Assembly: GCF_900167475.1 (NCBI RefSeq)
Contig: NZ_LT796768.1
Location: forward strand, 1,178,001 to 1,242,000
From: Aeromicrobium choanae
Lineage (GTDB): Bacteria; Actinomycetota; Actinomycetes; Propionibacteriales; Nocardioidaceae
DNA length: 64,000 nucleotides
Direction of reading: 5' to 3'
Positions within the stretch are counted from its first letter, which is position 1; each line of letters begins with the position of its first letter. A program made the translations under genes and the position numbers. A model generated the notes under the pieces. That model worked only from the letters and a program-made list of their open reading frames with translations, made no database searches and was not told the DNA's origin. Positions 43,859-52,284 of this stretch are shown in pieces.

Positions 43859-44464
43859 GTGGACGACCTCAGCCCCGAGGGGGCAACCTGGATGCGGGCC
43901 TGGGACCCGGTGGTCTCGCGCGTGGGCGAGCTGATCGACGAGGACCGGGTGACGTTCGGCCCGGACCGGGTGGAGCCCGGAGCGATCCGCCGGTACCTCG
44001 AGCCGATCGAGCTGGACTCGGCGATCCACACCGACGTCGAGGCCGCTCGGCGACACGGCTGGCCCGGCATCGTGGCGCCGTACACGTCCGTGTGGTCGGC
44101 GCTGCTGCCCGCGGTCTGGAGCCCCGAGCGCGGGCCGCTGTATCCCGAGGGCGCCGGCCGCGATGCCCAGCCCGCGTGGAGCCCGATCGGCGACGACGTC
44201 GTCCCCGGCGCCCCCGCGACGAGTGCGGTGTTCGGCGCCGACCTGTCACTGGAGTTCGACCGGCCCCTTCTCGTCGGCGAGCGGGCCGGCGCCGGACCGC
44301 GCCGGCTGGTGGCGTGCACACCGAAGGAGACCCGCGTCGGGCGCGGCGCCTTCGTGCGCTTCGAGCGCGACGTGGTGGTGGAGTCGGGCGAGCGCGTGTG
44401 CCGCATGAGCGCCGAGATCTATCTCTACGACCCGCATCCGGCGAAAGGGGCCGACGGTGACTGA
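43859..44464 (+). CDS. MaoC-like dehydratase, N-terminal (FAS1-like) domain protein
   Basis: A 201-residue single hotdog-domain protein of the FAS1-like dehydratase N-terminal type: EPGAIRRYLEPIELD near the N-terminus, WPGIVAPYTSVWSALLP, and GADLSLEFDRPLLVGERAG in the second half. It lacks the Asp-x4-His catalytic pair, which the next gene provides. Such halves form a heteromeric enoyl-CoA hydratase, as ChsH1-ChsH2 do in cholesterol side-chain degradation. GTG at 43859 with GAGG upstream; overlaps the next gene by 8 bp. Confidence 0.85.
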   Translation: MDDLSPEGATWMRAWDPVVSRVGELIDEDRVTFGPDRVEPGAIRRYLEPIELDSAIHTDVEAARRHGWPGIVAPYTSVWSALLPAVWSPERGPLYPEGAGRDAQPAWSPIGDDVVPGAPATSAVFGADLSLEFDRPLLVGERAGAGPRRLVACTPKETRVGRGAFVRFERDVVVESGERVCRMSAEIYLYDPHPAKGADGD

Positions 44465-44888
44465 CCTGACCACGAGGACGTTCGCGAGCGTGTCGGTCGG
44501 CGAGGCGCTGCCCGTCGTGACGTACCCGCTGACCGTCCACCGGCTGGTGGTGGCGGCCGGCTCGACGCGCGACCACACGGCGATCCACCACAACGACGAC
44601 CACGCCCGGGCGACGGGAGCACCCGGGATGTACGCCAGCGCCATCCTGCTCCAGGGCATGTGGGAGCGCTCCGTACGGGACTGGGCGGGACCCGGTGCGC
44701 GGATCGCGGCACTCCGGGGCTTCCGCATGCGCCGGTTCACCGTGGTCGGCTCCCTCGTCGAGGTGCACGGCGAGGTCGTGTCGCTGCAGCCCTCCCGCTC
44801 GGGCGGACTGGTCGAGCTGGCCATGAGCACCGTGGTCGACGGGACGATCACCGTCGGCCCGGGATCCGTCCTCGTCGCGCTGGACTGA
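44457..44888 (+). CDS. MaoC-like dehydratase, catalytic subunit
   Basis: A 143-residue hotdog protein with the (R)-hydratase motif: Asp39 and His44 in STRDHTAIHHNDDHARA, followed by GAPGMYASAILLQG. Together with the preceding non-catalytic half it would hydrate a bulky enoyl-CoA. GTG start at 44457. It ends set 1 on this side, 12 bp before a strong hairpin shared with the convergent binding-protein gene of set 2. Confidence 0.88.
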   Translation: MTDLTTRTFASVSVGEALPVVTYPLTVHRLVVAAGSTRDHTAIHHNDDHARATGAPGMYASAILLQGMWERSVRDWAGPGARIAALRGFRMRRFTVVGSLVEVHGEVVSLQPSRSGGLVELAMSTVVDGTITVGPGSVLVALD

Positions 44889-44900
44889 GGGACACGAACG

Positions 44901-44935
44901 AGGGGGTGTGGCACCGATCCGGTGCCACACCCCCT
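44901..44935. terminator. Hairpin between set 1 and set 2
   Basis: AGGGGGTGTGGCACCG (44901-44916) pairs perfectly with 44920-44935 across a three-base loop ATC. It separates the convergent MaoC gene and the set-2 binding-protein gene and marks the boundary of the two gene sets. No long U-run. Confidence 0.87.
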
Positions 44936-44954
44936 CCCTCTCGGTCGCGTCAGG

Positions 44955-46172
44955 TCACTGCTTCAACGCGTTGACCACCGGCGGCTCGAGCTCCTTCGCG
45001 GTGAACTCGTCGAGGATCTCGACCCCCCACTCGCCGTCCTTCTCCACGAGGCGCACGGTGAACTGCGGCACCGTCACCTGGTTGTCCTCGGCGCGGATGA
45101 TGACCTCGCCGGCCGGGCCCTCGAAGGAGTGGCCCTGCAGCGCCTCGGCCATCGCCTCGGTGTCGGTGCCACCCTCCTGGATCGCCCGGACCACCATCGC
45201 CCCGGCGTGCCAGCCCACGGCGTCGTCGTACTCGATCGCGTGGTCGTTGGCCTTCGAGTACGCCTGCAGCGCCTCGTCGGCCTCGTTGCCGGTGGCCCCG
45301 GCGAAGTACGACAGGTAAAACGTCGAGTTGTCGACGCTGTCCCCGAGGGCCTCGCCGACCGGCGCCCAGTCGCTCTTGAGCAGCAGCGGCTTGAAGAAGG
45401 TCGCGTCGTCGAGCAGGCCCTGGCTGTCGAGCGAGCCGAGCAGCTGGTTGTAGCCCTTGCCGGCCCACGTGGTGGTGATGAAGTCCGGTGCATCCTTCTC
45501 CACCTTCAGCATCGTGGGCGTGAAGTCCGACGTGCTGACCGGCAGCAGGTAGGAGACGACCTTCACCCCGAGCGGCTCGAGCTGGGCCTTGTAGGCCTTC
45601 GCCATGGTCTGGCCGAACGCGTAGTCCTGGTCGACCGTGACGAGCGTCTTGCCCTTGAGGTCGTCGCCGAGGATCTTGGGCACGATCATCTGGCCCGCCG
45701 GGGAGGATCCGGCCGTGCCGAAGACCTTCTTGTCCATCCCGACGAACGCGGTGGTGCCGGCGGTTCCGCCGATGAACATCGCGTTGTTCTGGACGGCCTG
45801 CTCCGCGACCGCCACGGCGACGGCGGAGTCGGTCGTGCCGGCCAGGATGGTCGCTCCCTGGCCCAGGAACTCCTTCGCCTTGGCGGTGCCGACGGCCGCG
45901 TCCCCGGTGTCGTCGCCGACCATGACCTCGATCTTGTGGCCGTCCACCTCACCGGTGCCGTCGGTCAGGTGCTCGATGGCGGCGTTGAAGCCGTTCTGGA
46001 AGTCCTTGGCCTGCGTCGAGAAGACGCCGGTCTCGGACACGATGATCCCCACCTTCACGGGATCCTTGCTCGAGGAGTCGTCGTCAGACGATCCAGAGCT
46101 GCAGGCGGACAGGGTCAGGCATGCGGCGGCACCTGCGACCAGCAGGTACCTCGCGCTCCGGTGCGTCTTCAA
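44955..46172 (-). CDS. Substrate-binding lipoprotein of a LIV-type ABC importer (set 2)
   Basis: A 405-residue lipoprotein. The signal peptide ends LTLSAC with Cys24, followed by a Ser/Asp-rich linker and the binding domain starting VKVGIIVSETGVFSTQAKD. It is clearly different from the other two binding proteins in the window, which share a WGINAELSG start. The start codon is taken as TTG at 46172, overlapping the stop of the enoyl-CoA hydratase gene, with GAGG about nine bases upstream; no ATG gives a full signal peptide. Last gene of the set-2 importer operon. Confidence 0.88.
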   Translation of the reverse strand: MKTHRSARYLLVAGAAACLTLSACSSGSSDDDSSSKDPVKVGIIVSETGVFSTQAKDFQNGFNAAIEHLTDGTGEVDGHKIEVMVGDDTGDAAVGTAKAKEFLGQGATILAGTTDSAVAVAVAEQAVQNNAMFIGGTAGTTAFVGMDKKVFGTAGSSPAGQMIVPKILGDDLKGKTLVTVDQDYAFGQTMAKAYKAQLEPLGVKVVSYLLPVSTSDFTPTMLKVEKDAPDFITTTWAGKGYNQLLGSLDSQGLLDDATFFKPLLLKSDWAPVGEALGDSVDNSTFYLSYFAGATGNEADEALQAYSKANDHAIEYDDAVGWHAGAMVVRAIQEGGTDTEAMAEALQGHSFEGPAGEVIIRAEDNQVTVPQFTVRLVEKDGEWGVEILDEFTAKELEPPVVNALKQ

Positions 46173-47110
46173 TCTCTCGTGCCTCTCTCGTGGGGGGTCG
46201 TTCGGTCGTCGCGTGGTGCGACGGAGGAAGCTGTGGTGCGCCCGACGACGCGGTTCCAGCTGGACGCCTTCTCCGAGGACTCGGGGGGGCGCACGAGCGC
46301 CTGGCCCCCGGTCTCGACGGCCCAGCGTGCGTGGTTGAGCTGGTGCAGGGTGAACGCCGACTGCAGCGAGTTGTAGAACCCCTGGTGGTCCTGGGTCTGG
46401 TTGACCGAGTCCTTGATCATCAGGGCCGCGGCCGTGTCGACCTGGGCGATGCGCCGCGCGAGCGCCATCGTGCTGTCGACGAGGCTGCCCTCGGGGAAGA
46501 CCTTGCTGACCATGCCGAGGCGGTGCGCCTCCTCGACCGACAGGGAGTCGCCGGTCAGGAGGAGCTCCTTGGCCTTCCGCGGACCGAACTCCCACGGGTG
46601 GCCGAAGTACTCGACCCCGCACATGCCCAGCCGCGTGCCGACCACGTCGGCGAAGACCGCCGTCTCGTCGGCGACGATCAGGTCGCACGCCCACATCAGC
46701 ATGAGGCCCGCGGAGTACACCGGGCCCTGCACCGAGGCGATCGTGATCTTGCGCAGGTCCCGCCAGCGGCGCGTGTTGTGGAAGAAGTAGTGCCACTCCT
46801 GCAGGTAGGTCGACTCGACCGTCCCCTTGGTGCCGCCGTTGATCCCGTAGGTCGGATGCTGACCCGGCCCCGGCGACATCTCCTCGATGAGGTCCGCGCT
46901 GCCCATGTCGTGACCGGCCGAGAACGCCGTCCCGGCGCCGCGGAGGATCACGACGCGGACGGTGTCGTCCTGCTCGGCACGCTCGAAGGCGTCCCCGAGC
47001 TCGACCAGGAGGCCTCGGTGCTGGGCGTTGCGCTGTCGCGGTCGGTCGAGGGTGATCGTGGCGATCGTCCCCTCGTCCTCTGTCGCGTACTGGATGAATC
47101 GGTACGTCAT
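46169..47110 (-). CDS. Enoyl-CoA hydratase family protein within the set-2 transporter operon
   Basis: A 313-residue crotonase-fold protein with GAGTAFSAGHDMGSAD and VQGPVYSAGLMLMWACDLIV (oxyanion hole) and a C-terminal extension of about 30 residues ending in a charged tail. It is longer than usual and has an insertion after the first motif (GPGQHPTYGINGGTKG). ATG at 47110 behind GGAAGG. Its location between the permease and the binding-protein genes ties uptake and degradation in set 2 into one transcript. Specific reaction unknown. Confidence 0.87.
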   Translation of the reverse strand: MTYRFIQYATEDEGTIATITLDRPRQRNAQHRGLLVELGDAFERAEQDDTVRVVILRGAGTAFSAGHDMGSADLIEEMSPGPGQHPTYGINGGTKGTVESTYLQEWHYFFHNTRRWRDLRKITIASVQGPVYSAGLMLMWACDLIVADETAVFADVVGTRLGMCGVEYFGHPWEFGPRKAKELLLTGDSLSVEEAHRLGMVSKVFPEGSLVDSTMALARRIAQVDTAAALMIKDSVNQTQDHQGFYNSLQSAFTLHQLNHARWAVETGGQALVRPPESSEKASSWNRVVGRTTASSVAPRDDRTTPHERGTRD

Positions 47111-47127
47111 GGGACCTTCCTGGTTCA

Positions 47128-48159
47128 TCAGGACCCCACCGGGGTCCGTCGTTGGGAGAACAAGCCCGCGATGCCCCCGGGCAAGAAGAAGATGAGCGCG
47201 ATGAAGACCACGCCGAAGAGCAGCTGGGGCTCCGAGAGCGGGATGCGCACGACCTCGGGCAGGTTCTTCACGCCCTCGGAGGACGCCAGCTCGGGGAGCC
47301 GCTGCTCGAGCAGGACGTAGACCGCCGCTCCGAGCGCCGCGCCCCAGATCCTGCCGCGGCCGCCGATCACGACCATCACGATCAGGCTCAGCGACATCAT
47401 GAGCCCGGCCATGTGCGGCACGCCGCCGCCCAGGACGATGACGTACGCGATGCCGCAGATCCCGGCGAGGAACGCGCTGAGCGAGGCGGAGACGAGCTTG
47501 GCCAGATAGGTGTTGACGCCCATGACGTTGACCCGCAGCTCGTTCTCGCGGATCGCCTGCCAGATCCGGCCCAGGCGGGTCGAGGTCGCCCACAGCGCCA
47601 CCGCCACCACCAGGACCAGGGTGGCCAGCGCGACCCAGTAGATGTTGCGCGTGTTCACGACGCCCACCAGCTGCTCGGGCATCGAGCGGTACGGGACCGT
47701 CAGGCCCTCCTCGCCGCCGGTGCCCCAGTAGTTGCGGCCGATGCCGATGGCCACGACCTCGGCGAAGGCCAGCGTCACCATCGCGAAGGACAGGCCCGCG
47801 ACGCGCAGCGCGACTCCGTTGACGAGGACTCCGCCGACCGCCGAGGCCACCAGGCCGATGCCGATGGCGGCGCCGAACCCGAGCTCCGTGTGGGCCAGGG
47901 TCATCGCGAAGCCGTAGCCGCCCAGGGTGAAGAACAGGGCGTGGCCGAACGAGTTGAGGCCCGTGTACCCGAAGACGATGTCGAACGACACGGCCAGCGC
48001 GGCCGTGACCAGCACGAGCGCGAGGACCTGCAGGCTGCCCGGGCTGTTGATCTCATAGGGCAGGAAGCCGCCGGTCGTGAACGAGAAGAACGGGACGCAG
48101 GCCAGGACGACGAGCAGTACGGCGACGCCGCCCACCCGGACCATCGTGTGCCGACTCAT
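47128..48159 (-). CDS. livM: LIV-type ABC transporter permease (LivM)
   Basis: A 343-residue permease with about ten hydrophobic segments. LivM blocks are GYTGLNSFGHALFFTLGGYG, WQAIRENELRVNVMGVN (ATPase-coupling loop) and IVMVVIGGRGRIWGAALGA. It overlaps the LivH gene by 4 bp. The C-terminus ends shortly after the last helix. Part of the five-gene importer unit of set 2, whose operon also carries an enoyl-CoA hydratase. Confidence 0.91.
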   Translation of the reverse strand: MSRHTMVRVGGVAVLLVVLACVPFFSFTTGGFLPYEINSPGSLQVLALVLVTAALAVSFDIVFGYTGLNSFGHALFFTLGGYGFAMTLAHTELGFGAAIGIGLVASAVGGVLVNGVALRVAGLSFAMVTLAFAEVVAIGIGRNYWGTGGEEGLTVPYRSMPEQLVGVVNTRNIYWVALATLVLVVAVALWATSTRLGRIWQAIRENELRVNVMGVNTYLAKLVSASLSAFLAGICGIAYVIVLGGGVPHMAGLMMSLSLIVMVVIGGRGRIWGAALGAAVYVLLEQRLPELASSEGVKNLPEVVRIPLSEPQLLFGVVFIALIFFLPGGIAGLFSQRRTPVGS

Positions 48160-49052
48160 ACCGCACGCCCCTCTCGGCCGAAGAGCCCTTGCGGTCGGAC
48201 CAGCACCGTGAGCGCCATCAGCATCACCGCGAGCAGGTCACCCGCTCCGCCGTTGATGTAGTAGTTCGCGAACTGCTGGATCAGCCCGATGCCCAGCGCG
48301 GCGACGAACGCGCCGGGAACCGAGCCGAGCCCGCCGATGATCAGCACGATGAAGGCGAAGATGAGGAAGGCCTCGCCCGTGGCGGGGCTGATCGCGCGCA
48401 GGTAGACGCCGCTCAGCGCTCCGCCGGCACCGGCGAGCAGTCCGCCCAGCACGAAGACGAGCGTGAACGAGTGGCGCACGTCGATGCCGAGCGCCCGGAC
48501 CATGTCGCGGTTCTCCACGCCGGCGCGCACGATGAGGCCGTGCCGGGTGTGGCGCAGGAAGAGCATGATCGCGAGGAAGACCGCCACGGCGACCGCGATG
48601 ATCATCAGCCGGTCGTTCGTGATCGGCGCGCCGAAGATCGACGTCGTCGACGTGAGGGAGTCCGGCAGCGGGATGATCCGCTCCTCGTGCCCCCAGATGC
48701 CGCTGATCAGCGCGGTCAGGACGAACCCCAGGCCCAGGGTCACCAGCACGATGTCGAAGTGGTCGCGCGAGTAGAGCGGCCTCAGCAGGACGAGTTCGGT
48801 CACCAGCGCGATGAGGCCACCGACCAGGGTCGCCAGCACGATCGCCAGCAGGAGGCGCCCGAGCGTCGGGTCCTCGCCGTTCGTCTCGCGGACGACGAGC
48901 CAGCTCGCGTACGCACAGACCGTCAGGAAGGCGGCGTGCGCCAGGCTCAGCACGTTCATCAGCCCGAAGACCAGGCTCAGGCCCGATGACAGCAGGAAGT
49001 ACAGGGAGCCGATCCCCAGGCCGGTGAAGGCCAGGACGAGCACGGTGTCCAT
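48156..49052 (-). CDS. livH: LIV-type ABC transporter permease (LivH)
   Basis: A 298-residue permease with about eight hydrophobic segments. LivH blocks are FGLMNVLSLAHAAFLTVCAY near the N-terminus, ENRDMVRALGIDVR (coupling loop) and LIIGGLGSVPGAFVAALG near the end. ATG at 49052, one base of overlap with the stop of LivF. Its partner permease LivM follows immediately. Confidence 0.91.
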   Translation of the reverse strand: MDTVLVLAFTGLGIGSLYFLLSSGLSLVFGLMNVLSLAHAAFLTVCAYASWLVVRETNGEDPTLGRLLLAIVLATLVGGLIALVTELVLLRPLYSRDHFDIVLVTLGLGFVLTALISGIWGHEERIIPLPDSLTSTTSIFGAPITNDRLMIIAVAVAVFLAIMLFLRHTRHGLIVRAGVENRDMVRALGIDVRHSFTLVFVLGGLLAGAGGALSGVYLRAISPATGEAFLIFAFIVLIIGGLGSVPGAFVAALGIGLIQQFANYYINGGAGDLLAVMLMALTVLVRPQGLFGREGRAV

Positions 49053-49765
49053 CAGTGGCCCCCCTGCGTCGTGCCGACCCCGAGTGCTTCGCGGATCGTC
49101 GCCTCGTCGTGCAGCACGGCGGCGGGATGCTGGGCCACGACCCGGCCCTCGGCCATGATCACGACGTGGTCGGCCAGGCGGCGTGCGGCCGCGATGTTCT
49201 GCTCGACCATCAGCACGGTCGCGGTGCCCTTGATCAGCTCGAGCGCCTTGACGACCTCGGAGACCACCTTGGGCGCCAGGCCCTTCGTCGGCTCGTCGAT
49301 CAGCAGGAGGGGGCTCTCGTTGAGCAGGCCGCGGGCGAGGGAGACCATCTGCTGCTGACCACCCGAGAGCGTCCCGGCGCGCTGCTTGGCACGCGACTCC
49401 AGCTCGGGGAACAGGTCGTGCACGAGGTCGTAGCGGTGGGGCCGGCCCTTGCGCTCGGCGAGGGCGAGGTTCTCGGCCACCGTGAGGTCGGCGAAGACGT
49501 CGCGGTCCTCCGGGACGTAGGCGATGCCCTCGCGCACGATGCGCGACGTCTCCATCGCGTCGATCCGGCGGCCGTCGTAGCGGATCTCCCCCGTGCGCTC
49601 GACGAGGCCGAGGACCGCCCGCAGCGTCGTGGTCTTGCCGACGCCGTTGCGGCCGATGATCACGGTGACGTCGCCCGCCGGCACGTCGAAGGAGACGCCC
49701 TGCAGGATGTGGGAGACCCCGATCGACGCATGGACGTCGCTCAGCTCCAGGAGGTGCTCGGTCAC
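49052..49765 (-). CDS. livF: LIV-type ABC transporter ATP-binding protein (LivF)
   Basis: A 237-residue ATPase of the set-2 importer with an intact Walker A (GRNGVGKTT), signature LSGGQQQM and Walker B LLLIDEPTKGLAP; the switch residue is Gln in MVEQNI, normal for LivF. It begins with GTG at 49765 in a GTGA overlap with the LivG stop. Confidence 0.93.
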   Translation of the reverse strand: MTEHLLELSDVHASIGVSHILQGVSFDVPAGDVTVIIGRNGVGKTTTLRAVLGLVERTGEIRYDGRRIDAMETSRIVREGIAYVPEDRDVFADLTVAENLALAERKGRPHRYDLVHDLFPELESRAKQRAGTLSGGQQQMVSLARGLLNESPLLLIDEPTKGLAPKVVSEVVKALELIKGTATVLMVEQNIAAARRLADHVVIMAEGRVVAQHPAAVLHDEATIREALGVGTTQGGH

Positions 49766-50526
49766 AGGAGCTCCCCGACGTAGGCGGTCTGCACGCGCTC
49801 GTCGGCGGTGACCCGGTCAGGGAGGTCGACCGCGAGCAGCTCGCCCTTGTGCATCACGGCGACCCGGTCGGCCAGGCCCAGGACGACGTCGAGGTGGTGC
49901 TCCACCATGAGGAAGGTCGCCCCGGTGTCCACGTGCAGCCGTCGGATGAGCTCGGTGAGGTCGTGGACGTCCTCGGAGTTCACGCCGGCCATGGGCTCGT
50001 CCAGCAGCACGAAGGGAGCCTCGGCGGCCACCACGATCGCGAGCTCGAGCTTGCGTCGGTCGCCGTGCGAGAGCGCACCGGCCTGCAGCGTCGCGGCACC
50101 CCCGAGGCCCACCCGCTCGAGTGCCGCGTGGGCCGCGTCGAGCGTCTCGTCCGTGGAGGTCAGCGTCCGCAGCAGCCCCATGCGGCGGACGCCGCGGGTC
50201 TGCGCCATGAGGCGCACGTTCTCCAGCACCGTCAGCCCGAGCAGCAGGTACGAGGTCTGGAACGTGCGGGCCAGGCCCAGGCGAGCCCGCCGGTGGGGCG
50301 CCATCCGCGTGACGTCGGTGTCGCCGAGCCACACCGTGCCGGCGGTCGTGCGCACCGTGCCGGTCAACAGGTTCAGCAGGGTGGTCTTGCCGGCACCGTT
50401 GGGTCCGATGATGCCCAGGAACTCGCCGGGCGGGACGGTGAGGCTCACGTCCTCGACGATCTTGGCGCCGCCGGCGCGGAACGTCAGGCCCTCCGTCCTC
50501 AGGACGGACGGTTCTCGTGGAGTCAT
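49762..50526 (-). CDS. livG: LIV-type ABC transporter ATP-binding protein (LivG)
   Basis: A 254-residue ATPase, first gene of the set-2 importer operon. Walker A GPNGAGKTT, signature LSHGDRRKLELA (one of the normal LivG forms), Walker B FVLLDEPMAGVN and H-loop MVEHHLDV are all present, in contrast to the set-1 LivG whose signature is degenerate. ATG at 50526. The set-2 palindrome lies about 50 bp upstream. Confidence 0.93.
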   Translation of the reverse strand: MTPREPSVLRTEGLTFRAGGAKIVEDVSLTVPPGEFLGIIGPNGAGKTTLLNLLTGTVRTTAGTVWLGDTDVTRMAPHRRARLGLARTFQTSYLLLGLTVLENVRLMAQTRGVRRMGLLRTLTSTDETLDAAHAALERVGLGGAATLQAGALSHGDRRKLELAIVVAAEAPFVLLDEPMAGVNSEDVHDLTELIRRLHVDTGATFLMVEHHLDVVLGLADRVAVMHKGELLAVDLPDRVTADERVQTAYVGELL

Positions 50527-50577
50527 TCGGCGTGTCCTCGCAGTGATGAGACGCAGTGCGTCGCGGTGTGATGAGCG

Positions 50578-50604
50578 TAATACGTACGGGAACCATACGC
50601 AATA
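50578..50604. promoter_or_regulatory. Set-2 operator f and promoter of the livGFHM operon
   Basis: Arms TAATACGTACG (50578-50588) and CATACGCAATA (50594-50604) are separated by 5 bp. On the minus strand the arms contain a promoter TTGCGT (50597-50602), 17 bp, TACGCT (50574-50579) reading into livG. Arm sequence and 5-bp spacing match the sites at 54.71, 56.11 and 57.73 kb. Confidence 0.78.
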
Positions 50605-50701
50605 AGATTGACGTAATTCATTGCACGTCAGGGAATATCCCTCTCCCCTCGCCTCGTGCGCGTGGCGGATGGGTCCACCCGGTACGAAATGGGACCCTCG
50701 G

Positions 50702-52267
50702 TCAGCCGATCTCGCCGGACTCGATCCGGCGCAGCAGCTCGCGCTTGTCGGGCTTCGTGGTGGGCAGGAGCGGCAGCTCCTCGACGACGATCCAGCGCTT
50801 GGGGATCTTGTACGGGGAGATCTCCGAGCGCAGGTGACGCGTCACGACCTCGGGATCGAAGGTCTCCGGATTCCGCGGCACGACCGCGGCGACGACCTCC
50901 TGACCGACCTCCGGATCGCCCAGACCGACGACGAAGCAGTGGTTGACGTCAGGATGCTCGTCGATCACCGCCTCGACCTCCTTCGGCGACACGTTGGCAC
51001 CGGACGTCTTGATCAGCTCGGTGAAGCGACCGGCGAAGTAGACGGAGGGGTCGCCCTCACGTCGGAACACCCGGTCCCCGGTGTGCAGCCACCCGTCGTC
51101 GTCCAGCACCTCCCAGGCCTCGCGCTTGTTGTAGCCGAGCATGAACCCGGGACCACGGACCCAGAGCTCGCCCTCGAGCCCCGTGGGCACGGCCGCACCG
51201 TCCTCGTCCACCACCGTGATGTCCGTGGTCAGGAAGCTGCCCGCCGTCTCGGTCATGCTGCGGTGCCGCGGGACGTTGTCGGTGGTGCCCTGCAGGGCGA
51301 GGTCGGCCGGGCCGTCGAGCAGCGACGGCGCCGAGGAGAGGTCGCGCGTGCCGAAGTCCGGGTGCAGTCGCAGGCGCTGGGTGAACGTGGGCCAGCCGGC
51401 GACCGCGGTCCCCCGCTCACGCTCCAGCAGCTCCAGCGCGCCGCCCGCGTCCAGCCGGTCCATGACCAGGAGCGTCACCGGGCCGTGCAGCGTGCCGGCC
51501 GCGCCGAGCACTCCCCCGATCCAGAAGAAGGGCATCGCGCAGAGGTACTTGGGTGCCAGCCCCTCCGGCGCCATCGCCGCCATGGTGGACGGGATGATCG
51601 CCGTCTGGCGCATCACGGCGCCGTGGGAGTGCACCACGCCCTTCGGATCGGCCGTCGTGCCCGACGTGTGGATGATCAGCGCGGCGTCGGAGGGGAAGAC
51701 CTCGGCCTCGACCGCCTCGAGGAGGCCTGCATCGGCGTCCGCCTCCGTCGGCTCACCGCGCAGGTCGTGGGCGACCGCCCAGGCGGGGGCATCGTCGGCT
51801 CCGTCCAGCCAGATCCGTCGCAGGTACGGCGCGTCAGGGAGCCGCAGTCCGGGGCCGTCGTGGGAGGCCAGGCCGGGCAGGGCCTGCTCCAGGAACGACG
51901 GCACGTCGATCTTCAGCACGCGGGCGGGCGCCAGCAGGACGTCGACGTCGCCGAGCCGCAGCACCTTCCGCAGCTCGCCCGGGGCGTAGAACGTGCTGAG
52001 CGGCAGGACCACGGCGCCGATCCGTGACGCGGCGAGCCACGCGACCACCCAGTCGGTGCCGTTCGCGTAGAACAGGCCCACCCGGGTTCCCTTGCCGACT
52101 CCCTGCCCCAGCATCCGCCGGGCGAGGGCGGCGGACGCCGCCTCGGCCTGCGCGTACGTCATCCGGTCGTCGAGGCTCACGACGTAGTCGACGTCCCCGA
52201 ACTCCGTCGCGGCCCGGCGGATCGCCGTGCCGATCGTCGGGCGGAAGCCGATGTCGGCTGGTTCCAT
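50702..52267 (-). CDS. AMP-dependent acyl-CoA synthetase
   Basis: A 521-residue ANL ligase. Motifs: IIHTSGTTADPKGVVHS, RSMTETAGSF, DDGWLHTGDRVF, and the C-terminal PTTKPDKREL, where the catalytic Lys is kept although the usual Thr-Gly-Lys reads Thr-Thr-Lys. ATG at 52267 behind GAGGAG. Third gene of a minus-strand operon after the ACAD pair; it would activate the acid imported by the set-2 transporter or an intermediate. Confidence 0.9.
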   Translation of the reverse strand: MEPADIGFRPTIGTAIRRAATEFGDVDYVVSLDDRMTYAQAEAASAALARRMLGQGVGKGTRVGLFYANGTDWVVAWLAASRIGAVVLPLSTFYAPGELRKVLRLGDVDVLLAPARVLKIDVPSFLEQALPGLASHDGPGLRLPDAPYLRRIWLDGADDAPAWAVAHDLRGEPTEADADAGLLEAVEAEVFPSDAALIIHTSGTTADPKGVVHSHGAVMRQTAIIPSTMAAMAPEGLAPKYLCAMPFFWIGGVLGAAGTLHGPVTLLVMDRLDAGGALELLERERGTAVAGWPTFTQRLRLHPDFGTRDLSSAPSLLDGPADLALQGTTDNVPRHRSMTETAGSFLTTDITVVDEDGAAVPTGLEGELWVRGPGFMLGYNKREAWEVLDDDGWLHTGDRVFRREGDPSVYFAGRFTELIKTSGANVSPKEVEAVIDEHPDVNHCFVVGLGDPEVGQEVVAAVVPRNPETFDPEVVTRHLRSEISPYKIPKRWIVVEELPLLPTTKPDKRELLRRIESGEIG

Positions 52268-52284
52268 GCTCACTCCTCGTGTGG

